DNA of 42,978 nt, taken from the IMG/VR virus record IMGVR_UViG_3300049432_000212, positions 1 through 42,978 of that record; one strand, written 5' to 3'. Of the stretch, positions 15,001 through 20,884 are shown piece by piece. Each line of letters begins with the position of its first letter. Positions within the stretch are counted from its first letter, which is position 1. The notes under the pieces are model-generated. The model saw nothing but the letters and a program-made list of their open reading frames with translations. It was not told where the DNA came from and ran no database searches. This DNA comes from a virus. A program made the position numbers and the translations under genes.

Positions 15001-15286
15001 CCTCTACGAGACCTTCTGTGCCTGGGCCAAGGCCGCGGGCGAGACCGAGTGGAAGCAGAAGGGGTTCAGCCAGGCGCTCAAGGCCAAGGGGCTGGCCAGC
15101 AAGGCATCGAACGGGATGCACTGGCTCGGGATTACGATGGTGCGCAGCGCCGGCGATTTCATCGACAGTGATGGCAAGGTGATCGGGCTCGATCGTCTCG
15201 CCGATCCGGCGGCGGACGTACCTGCCGGCATTGCGCCGCGCCCGCCCCCCGCTGGCGATGACGATTTCATCCCCGGCTTTGATTGA
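11999..15286 (+). CDS. Primase-helicase fusion (CHC2 zinc, TOPRIM, SF3 helicase)
   Basis: This 1095-residue protein has a GTG start overlapping the previous stop (GTGA). Its N-terminus is DnaG-like: zinc ligands C38, H41, C59 and C62, then a TOPRIM core with E266 (LVEGQFDAIA) and D310/D312 (FDGDDAG). The C-terminal third is a D5/P4-type SF3 helicase with Walker A GPLAANGKST (797-806), an FVTASEPPKGAKVNEPLI segment and FTLWCNDLP. It would prime and unwind phage DNA at the origin. Joining a DnaG-type primase to an SF3 helicase in one chain makes it the replication core. It is the last early gene and is followed by the repeat cluster. Confidence 0.9.
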   Translation: MSLSPQFLDDLRARTTLSALIGRSVKLTKGGREVKGLCPFHSEKTPSFTVNDEKAFYHCFSCSAHGDAIRWLTDHEGLAFMDAVRQLADAAGIAVPARSPEAARREADVAGTASVLEAAAGWYAERLAGEPKMLAALDARGVGQDAIARFGLGFAPPKASVAGCGVAPATLEAAGLLIPDQGSGLWRDRFRGRFMIPIHDARGRLAGFAGRLTGGDDRAAAASKANAPPKYLNSPESPHFAKGDLLFNLHRAAPAARCARRLILVEGQFDAIAMDGAGIGEVVAPQGTALTDRQLERTWRVNECPILLFDGDDAGRKAALRACERAMAHVGPGRSLRIALLPDGEDPDSLIRAAGSAEAGRGAIEGVIAQAAPMARWLWETLRAAADVAAPEGKAALWSRLAGLARAVKDAETRAQYLADWRSRFDAAFPPPPPGLTEEEMLPDGRVADFSDLKGVERARLESVAGVWLGRALERLPDRLAPLSTRAAAQAAGRWAWELGRRAGADLVEAGECGDALDEIGVTRGGLDVEQLRRSFWIGCRRAGSIVEAMLLDMRCALIHRTDKGNSERWFQRFGQDYLYTTAKGWLGWDKRRYRLLNQEKDTTPADVLKSVCAMIEAIQREAEFVRDSGWPEDEEIAPDLLAELEQDPRAAGGLDRLVRAGKKAERLSVKLAAWALASEAAGRINCIPGLVKRDVTVELGEFDTDPMLLNCMNGTLRFLCADDDGPARAELRPHDRADRLTKITPCDYDQNAAAPLFQGVVKWAQPDRDRRRYLRQWLGYNLTGDMGEQIFHIWYGPLAANGKSTIGNICREAAGDYGDITNVETFLDEGPKKKGDAATPDLVRLPGVRFVTASEPPKGAKVNEPLINSVTGGDPMLARDNFRSFFRFSPIFKFTLWCNDLPAIPQGTAGIWRRVKVIPWEQHLAEGERDGDLPVKLRAEYAGVLAWMVRGTIDWMEHGFVEPESVQLASADYKQDSDPLSSFLRLCTQADPQGRVQSSHLYETFCAWAKAAGETEWKQKGFSQALKAKGLASKASNGMHWLGITMVRSAGDFIDSDGKVIGLDRLADPAADVPAGIAPRPPPAGDDDFIPGFD

Positions 15287-15304
15287 GGAGAGGCTGGGGT
15301 CAAT

Positions 15305-15560
15305 CCTTCCAACTGGAAGGGTGGCGGAAGGATCATCGGAAGGGAGAAGGGGCGGATTTCCGCGCCTTTGGAAGGGTTGGAAGGGTTGCTGAGGTGGAAG
15401 TGTATGTGTGCGTGGGTGCGCGGGCGCGGATGTGCATGGATCGGATAACCTTCCGATCCTTCCAATCCTTCCATGAGAATGAACAAAAGGAATGGTCTCA
15501 ATGAATTACGCTAATACCAAAGGCGGAAGGGTCGAGGCTCAAGCTTCCAATGATGGAAGG
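15305..15560. repeat. GGAAGG/CCTTCC repeat cluster, candidate replication origin
   Basis: Eleven copies of GGAAGG or its complement lie in 256 bases: CCTTCC at 15305, 15449, 15458 and 15467; GGAAGG at 15315, 15326, 15338, 15370, 15379, 15525 and 15555. Several are spaced exactly 9 bp (15370/15379 and 15449/15458/15467), and two inverted pairs occur (15305-15320 and 15544-15560). The left group runs mostly in one orientation and the middle group in the other. Iterons next to a primase-helicase gene are typical of phage origins. The cluster extends into the next gene's first codons. Confidence 0.65.
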
Positions 15561-16109
15561 GTCGGTGATCACGCCACCTTCTGGACCTACGAGAGGGTGG
15601 AGGAGCGGCTGATCGAGACGGTGCGCTGCTGGTGGCGTATGCCCGGCGGCGGCCGCTGGCCGTTCGCGAGCGACGGGCCTTGGCATCTGATCCGCAAGGA
15701 ATGGGAGGACTGGGATGCGCGCGACCCGAAGCCGATGCGGTCGCTCCCGCTCCGCCGCGCGGAGATCGCGGCGATGGACGAGGCCACCGAGTGGATCACA
15801 TGGGTGCCCGAGGATAAGCGGCGCGTGCTCGTGCTGGCGCTCGGCAAGAAAGCCCAGGGGTTGAGCCAGGTGCCGTGGCGTTCGCTGCTCAGGACGCTCG
15901 GCCTGTCCATCGGCGCGGGCGGTCTGGAGTGGCGCTATTCGCAGGCGATCGAGCTGATCGCGAACGTCCTCAATGCCCTGTCCAGTAATTCCTATGCTCC
16001 GAAAGGGGTGCGCGTACGCTACCCCAAGGCGGTTCTGGAGATCGTGGCGCGCGTGAAAATGGCGGAAAACTGCGCCGGTAATGCGTCAAGCCCAGTAATC
16101 TCGTCGTGA
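15501..16109 (+). CDS. DUF6362-like phage protein
   Basis: From the ATG at 15501 (AAAGGA ribosome site 9 bases upstream; an ATG at 15492 is less well placed) this is 202 residues. Residues 85-155 read WVPEDKRRVLVLALGKKAQG, then SLLRTLGLS and LEWRYSQAIELIANVLN, resembling DUF6362, a phage helix-turn-helix-type family often found next to the packaging genes. The N-terminal codons include repeat units of the upstream cluster. It may be a late regulator, or bind the origin or cos region; that is inference from place and fold. Confidence 0.65.
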   Translation: MNYANTKGGRVEAQASNDGRVGDHATFWTYERVEERLIETVRCWWRMPGGGRWPFASDGPWHLIRKEWEDWDARDPKPMRSLPLRRAEIAAMDEATEWITWVPEDKRRVLVLALGKKAQGLSQVPWRSLLRTLGLSIGAGGLEWRYSQAIELIANVLNALSSNSYAPKGVRVRYPKAVLEIVARVKMAENCAGNASSPVISS

Positions 16110-16421
16110 TAAAATATTTGCACTTGGTCTCCGGGGCGCCGGGGTGCGATTTCTCGTCACACTGGGCGAACCCGTTTGCCCCTGGGGCTTCCCGAGCGAT
16201 GGAGACCGGAGACGCGCAGCTTCTGACCGTCCCCCGCCTGCCCGCGAGGGCAGCCCGGGCGCGTCGAGCGCGCTTCCTCGCGGCGAGCCGGCAGGGGTGC
16301 CCTTGGGTCCTTCCTGGCCGCCCGCGCTATACGGGGGCCAAAGGCTCGAAAAGCGCGGTTTTGCTGTATTTTTTTCGGGCTTGCTGTTGTTCTTTCGGTT
16401 TCGGTTCAATTGGTTACGGCA
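16110..16421. other. Non-coding region with candidate cos packaging site
   Basis: These 312 bases between the DUF6362-like gene and the terminase small subunit hold no convincing gene. At 16330-16374 is a lambda-cos-like arrangement: ACGGGGG, then about 20 bases later GCGCGGTTTTGCTGTATTT, to be compared with lambda ACGGGG...CGCGGGTTTTCGCTATTT. Downstream are T-rich and TTTCGG repeats (16371-16407) that could be the cosB equivalent. The position just before a Nu1-like TerS is where lambdoid phages keep cos. The GC-rich stretch 16190-16320 shows nothing else that I recognise. Confidence 0.6.
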
Positions 16422-17156
16422 ATGCGGGGTAATCTCGCGGATCTGGCCGCCACTGGGCTGGCGTCGGAGCCGACGCTACGAAAATGGATCGCTGCCGAGC
16501 CCGATCAGGCCTGGATCATAAAGCGTGGCTCGAACGGCGACGCTTACGAAATCGAGATCGAGGCGGCCGCGGGCGCCTTCCGCGCTCGGGAGGAAGCGAG
16601 GTCCCAAGAGGCTCGCGACCGCGCCGAGCAGATCAAGCAGCTCGGGCTGGACCTGGGCTTGGGCGGCAGCAGCACCGATGGGCCGGTTGGGCTGTCGATC
16701 GCCGAGCGCAAGCAGCTGCTCGAGGAAGAACTGGTCGCGATCAAGATCGCGAAGGAGCGCCGCGAGCTGGTGCCCCGTGCGTCAGTCGAAGCCGCATTCG
16801 GCGACGTGCTAGTGCGCTTCCGGCAACGCGGAACAACCTTCGCTGCGCGCCTCGCCAAGAAGGTCGATCTGTCGCGGGACCAGATAACCGCGATCGACCG
16901 GCTCGCGCTGGCCGACCAGGCCGAGCTCGCGCGCATGATGGAGAATTTAGGCAAGGATCTAGGCGATGGCGGCGGTGAGCACAGCCTCGACGCTGGCGCG
17001 GCCGCGCCAGGCGCCATCGATCCCGCCGCCGAGGTGGAGCATCCCGCCGTTCAGGACGGGCGCGGACATTGTCCGCAGCCAAGCGCACCTCTACCGGCCG
17101 CAGGAAAAACTGAGCGTAAGCGAGTGGGCCGCGCGACACCGCGAGTTCGACCCTGA
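16422..17156 (+). CDS. Terminase small subunit (Nu1-like)
   Basis: This 244-residue protein has an N-terminal winged helix-turn-helix (ADLAATGLASEPTLRKWIAA, then IIKRGSNGDAYEIE), a long charged middle, and IAERKQLLEEELVAIKIAKE followed by ELVPRASVEAAFGDVL, the layout of gpNu1. It should bind cos and recruit the large subunit. The conserved part ends near 16970; the last 60 or so residues lie in DNA that also encodes the start of TerL in another frame, an unusually long 191-base overlap. ATG 16422 is preferred; an upstream TTG at 16410 is possible. Confidence 0.8.
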   Translation: MRGNLADLAATGLASEPTLRKWIAAEPDQAWIIKRGSNGDAYEIEIEAAAGAFRAREEARSQEARDRAEQIKQLGLDLGLGGSSTDGPVGLSIAERKQLLEEELVAIKIAKERRELVPRASVEAAFGDVLVRFRQRGTTFAARLAKKVDLSRDQITAIDRLALADQAELARMMENLGKDLGDGGGEHSLDAGAAAPGAIDPAAEVEHPAVQDGRGHCPQPSAPLPAAGKTERKRVGRATPRVRP

Positions 17157-19155
17157 GAGCCTGGCCTGGCAGGCCGAAGTCATGGACGCGCTCAGCGATC
17201 CGGAAGTGTCGGAAGTCGGACTGCTCGGGCCCAGCCAAGGTGGCAAATCGCAGATCGGCCTAGCCTGGACGGGGTGGATCATCGACACCGATCCGTCGGA
17301 CATGCTGATCTGTCAGCCCGATCGGGCCATGGCTCAGAATTTCGTGAAGACGCGCCTCGATCCGATGATCGAATCGACCGCGTCGGTGAAGGCGAAGCTG
17401 CAGCCGGTCTCGAACGCGAACAATATCGACCTAAAGCTGTTCAGAGGCATGTCGCTGGCCTCAATCTGGCCCGTACCGGCGCAGTTCGCCCAGCGTCCGA
17501 TCCGCTTCGGGTGGATCGACGATTATGACCAGATCGAGGAGAATATTGGCGCTGTTGGCGGCGAGGGCGGACAAGGCTCGGCGATCTCGCTTCTCGAGGG
17601 CAGATTCACCTCGCACGAAGGTCGGGAGAAGAAGTTCGTTTCGTCATCGCCGGCTGACGATAAAGGTGGCAAGACGGAGGCCTTCGTCGCCGGCGGCACG
17701 GACGAGCGGATCAACCCGCGGTGCCCGCAATGCGAGGAGCGGTTCGAGCCCGACCTAATCCGCGACCTCCGGTTCGACGAGAAAGGCTCGGCCGACCTGG
17801 CGGAGACGACAGCGCATGTGATCTGCCCGGCCAACGGGTGCATCCTCGAGCCGAGCGATCGGCGCAAGCTGCTGGACAGCCTGGTCGCCCTGCCCGCGCG
17901 CGGCTTCGTCGCCGCAAACGGCAACGTGTCGAAACGTCGGCGGACGTTCCGCATAGACGGCCTCATGGCGCTGACCAGCTGGCCGAAGTTGGCGCGGCTC
18001 TGGCGTGAAGCGCAGATCGAGTGGGAGATCAGGCAGGACGAGAGCCTGCTTCGCACCTTCTGGAACACGAAGGCGGGGAAGAACTACCGGTCGCAGCTGA
18101 GTGGCGAGAAGCCACTGAACAGCGAAACGCTCAGGGCCCGGCGGGAGCAGGGTTTCGAGATCGGGACCATCCCCGCCGGGGTCAAAGTCTGGGGCGTCCA
18201 GGTCGACGTGCAGCACAACCGGGTCGAGTGCCAAGCCTTCGGGTGGGGCGACGACCTGGAGGGTTGGGTCCTCAAGCGCTGGCCGATCGACGTCCTCGAC
18301 GACGGGCTGACGACGCTGGCGCCGTTCAGTCACCCAGAGCACAGCGCGGTGCTGCTGCCGTTGTTCAACCTGCGGCTGCCCCTGGCAGACGGGTCTGGCC
18401 TTTCGCCGCCCCCGCTTACTGTCCAGCTGGATGTGGGTGGCGGGGGCATCAAGGGCGAGGGCGCGACCGAATTCGCTAAGGCGTTCTGGAATGCGGCGCG
18501 GGCGCTAGGCATCCATAAGTCGCGGATTACGCTGACGAAGGGCGGGAGCAGCCGGACTGGCGACCTGATGCCGCGGGCGAAGTTCGCCGACCAGAAGCGT
18601 CAAGGCGGGCCGAAGCGATCATCCGCTGAGCTCTGGCTGCCGAACGTTCACAGGTTGAAGCACATCATCGACGCGAGGTTGAGGCGCATGGATCCGGGCG
18701 CCGGTTTCATTCACCTGCCTGGCGGCAAGGTCGGTGGCGGCCAGCTCAAGCCGGGCCAGGACGAGCATGCCACGGGCCGGCTTCTCGACCAGTATATTGA
18801 CGAGTTGACGGCCGAAGAATTGAAGAAGGGGCGCTGGGTCCCGGTTCGGCCGCGAAATGAGACCTTCGACCTGGTCGTTGCCGCCTATGCCTCGATCCTT
18901 CGACCGCCATTCGCGCAGTCGCGTACGCACATGCGCTGGGTGCCCAGAGACTACCGAGTGCCGGATCAGAAGCGGGAGGCCCCAGCACGGCCGCCGCCGT
19001 CAAAAACCCGGGCCGTCAGCCAGGCTGCTGCGAGCCGGTCGCCTGAGGCCACGACTGCCCCAGAAATCGAACAGACGCCTGCGCCTCGAGCGCGGGCGAC
19101 TAGGAAAAGCTGGGTCAAGCCGCGGCGCGGCCACTGGCTCGACAGGAGACGTTAA
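16966..19155 (+). CDS. Terminase large subunit (gpA-like)
   Basis: This 729-residue protein has the gpA-type start EKLSVSEWAARHREFD and Walker A GPSQGGKS (88-95), preceded by EVGLLG. FGWIDDYDQ is a candidate Walker B/adenine region and VSSSPADDKGGKT follows. Cys pairs (CPQC; CPANGC) in the middle suggest a zinc knob. The C-terminal nuclease part has VQVDVQHNRVECQAFGWG and VQLDVGGGG acidic motifs. It cuts cos and pumps DNA into the prohead. The C-terminal 60 residues are Pro/Arg-rich and probably bind the portal. The N-terminal 60 residues overlap TerS in another frame. Its stop shares a base with the next start (TAATG). Confidence 0.95.
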   Translation: MAAVSTASTLARPRQAPSIPPPRWSIPPFRTGADIVRSQAHLYRPQEKLSVSEWAARHREFDPESLAWQAEVMDALSDPEVSEVGLLGPSQGGKSQIGLAWTGWIIDTDPSDMLICQPDRAMAQNFVKTRLDPMIESTASVKAKLQPVSNANNIDLKLFRGMSLASIWPVPAQFAQRPIRFGWIDDYDQIEENIGAVGGEGGQGSAISLLEGRFTSHEGREKKFVSSSPADDKGGKTEAFVAGGTDERINPRCPQCEERFEPDLIRDLRFDEKGSADLAETTAHVICPANGCILEPSDRRKLLDSLVALPARGFVAANGNVSKRRRTFRIDGLMALTSWPKLARLWREAQIEWEIRQDESLLRTFWNTKAGKNYRSQLSGEKPLNSETLRARREQGFEIGTIPAGVKVWGVQVDVQHNRVECQAFGWGDDLEGWVLKRWPIDVLDDGLTTLAPFSHPEHSAVLLPLFNLRLPLADGSGLSPPPLTVQLDVGGGGIKGEGATEFAKAFWNAARALGIHKSRITLTKGGSSRTGDLMPRAKFADQKRQGGPKRSSAELWLPNVHRLKHIIDARLRRMDPGAGFIHLPGGKVGGGQLKPGQDEHATGRLLDQYIDELTAEELKKGRWVPVRPRNETFDLVVAAYASILRPPFAQSRTHMRWVPRDYRVPDQKREAPARPPPSKTRAVSQAAASRSPEATTAPEIEQTPAPRARATRKSWVKPRRGHWLDRRR

Positions 19156-19370
19156 TGGCCTGGGAGCAAGCCGACCTCGACAAAGTCGACGCCGCGATCG
19201 CGAGCGGCATTCGGAGCGTCACATTCGCTGATGGCCGGAGGACCGAGTATCAAAACCTCGACCAGATGCTGGCGGCTCGCCGCGTGATCGTTGCGCAACT
19301 GACGATGGCCGAGCAAACGCAGAGCGGTGTCGTTCGGCGACGCTTCGGCGCGTTTCGAAACGGCCTTTGA
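19155..19370 (+). CDS. gpW-like head-tail joining protein
   Basis: This 71-residue protein begins MAWEQADLDKVDAAIASGIR, followed by VTFADGRRTEYQNLDQML, matching small gpW-family joining proteins that close the head after packaging and accept the connector. Its position between TerL and portal is the lambda W position. An AGGAGA ribosome site lies 5 bases before the ATG. Confidence 0.85.
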   Translation: MAWEQADLDKVDAAIASGIRSVTFADGRRTEYQNLDQMLAARRVIVAQLTMAEQTQSGVVRRRFGAFRNGL

Positions 19371-20874
19371 CGTGGGTCGCACCTTACTGGACCGCGCGAT
19401 CGCAACGATTGCGCCACGGATGGCTCTGGAGCGCGAACGTGCGCGCCTGCGGCTTTCGATGGTCGAGCGCACCAGGGCGGAATTCGACGGCGCTACTCAG
19501 GGGCGGCGGTCGCTTGGCTGGCGCAAGACGCTGCGGAGCGCAAACGGCGAGCTGACCCCGCTGGTCATGTCGGCCCTCCGGGGAGTGTCACGCGACCTGG
19601 TGCGGAACAATCCATATGCGGCCCGAGGCAAGCAGGCTTGGGCCGAGCATCTGGTTGGCACGGGCATCACCTTTCAGATCTATCGCGATGGTAAGATCGA
19701 CCAGAAGCTGACCGATCTGGCGCGCCGGCACTTCGATTCCACGGCATGCGACGCGGAAGGGCGACACGATCTCTACGGCCTCCAGCTCCAGGCCGCCGGG
19801 ACGATTGTTGAAAGCGGTTCGATCCTAGCTCGCCGCCGTTGGCGGCGCGCAACCGACAATCTGCCGGTCCCCTTTCAGATGCAGCTGCTCGAGCCGGATT
19901 ATCTGGACATGAGTAAGGATGGGCCGCTGACCGTGGGCCACCTGGTGAACGGCATCGAATTCGACGGGCTCGGCCGTCGGAAGCAATACTGGATGCGGTC
20001 CGGCCACCCCGGGGAGCGCCGGCTCTTCACGTTCGAATCTAAGGCGGTGCCGGCGGAGGATGTGATCCACTGCTATCGCGCCGATCGCCCCGAGCAGCAG
20101 CACGGGGTTCCATGGTTCGCACCGGTCATCCTGCGCATGCGCGACTTTGCCGACTTCGAAGACGCAAGGCTGATGCGCGAGAAGATCGCCTCATGTTTCA
20201 CGGTTTTTACCACGGACGCGGAAGGTGACATTACCGACCCGTCGCTGACGCCGACCAGTCCCGAGGGCGGCGACGGGGAAATGATCGAGGCGCTTGAGCC
20301 CGGGATCATCGAGCATCTGCCGCCAGGCCGGGACGTTAAATTCGCCACGCCGCCATCCGTGGACGGTTATATGGACTTCTCGCGGGTCAGCCTGCGCGCG
20401 GTCGGCGCCGGCCTACTGGGGTTGCCGTATGAAATCCTGACCGGTGACCTGTCTGACGTGAGCTTTATCTCGGGGCGTCTCGGCCGGCTGTCATTCAATC
20501 GGTCGATCTCCACGCTCCAGTGGCTGACCTTCATACCGCAATTCTGTGCGGGCGCGGGCCGTTGGTTCTTCGATGCTGCCGAGATGGCGGGCGTCGACAC
20601 CAAGGGCGCCTACTTTGAATGGACGCCGCCGCGCATAGAGATGACCGACCCGGCGAGCGAGGTCCCGGCGATCCGTGACGCGATTAGGTCCGGCCAGATG
20701 AATTTGAGTGAGGCGATCCGCGAACGCGGAATCGATCCCGACCGGCACTTTGCCGAGCGCCAAGCGGACAACGACGCTCTCGATAGGTTGGGGATCATCC
20801 TCGACAGCGATCCGCGCAAAGTGACGGCCGTCGGCAATGCGGTCCAGCCTTCACCGATCCGTGAGGGTAAATAA
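19327..20874 (+). CDS. Portal protein (lambda gpB-like)
   Basis: The longest form is 515 residues from a GTG at 19327, overlapping the gpW-like gene by 44 bases; a GTG at 19372 right after that gene's stop would also work and keeps the conserved LLDRAIATIAP start. Portal marks are RGVSRDLVRNNPYAARGKQA, VIHCYRADRPEQQHGVPWFA, MRDFADFEDARLMREKIASC and GLPYEILTGDLSDVSFISGR. It forms the dodecameric DNA channel and prohead initiator. The C-terminal part is Pro-rich, as usual. Confidence 0.9.
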   Translation: MSFGDASARFETAFDVGRTLLDRAIATIAPRMALERERARLRLSMVERTRAEFDGATQGRRSLGWRKTLRSANGELTPLVMSALRGVSRDLVRNNPYAARGKQAWAEHLVGTGITFQIYRDGKIDQKLTDLARRHFDSTACDAEGRHDLYGLQLQAAGTIVESGSILARRRWRRATDNLPVPFQMQLLEPDYLDMSKDGPLTVGHLVNGIEFDGLGRRKQYWMRSGHPGERRLFTFESKAVPAEDVIHCYRADRPEQQHGVPWFAPVILRMRDFADFEDARLMREKIASCFTVFTTDAEGDITDPSLTPTSPEGGDGEMIEALEPGIIEHLPPGRDVKFATPPSVDGYMDFSRVSLRAVGAGLLGLPYEILTGDLSDVSFISGRLGRLSFNRSISTLQWLTFIPQFCAGAGRWFFDAAEMAGVDTKGAYFEWTPPRIEMTDPASEVPAIRDAIRSGQMNLSEAIRERGIDPDRHFAERQADNDALDRLGIILDSDPRKVTAVGNAVQPSPIREGK

Positions 20875-20884
20875 GGAAATCCAG

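Noticed and set aside
16340-16378. Terminator at the T-run before the terminase gene
   Set aside because: The upstream AAAAGC/GCGGTTTT pairing is weak, and the sequence matches a cos-like pattern instead.
16106-16521. Open frames of 108 and 125 codons across the cos region
   Set aside because: Composition is non-protein-like (Arg/Pro/Gly runs), no ribosome site, and one runs into the terminase gene in the wrong frame; the region fits a packaging site better.
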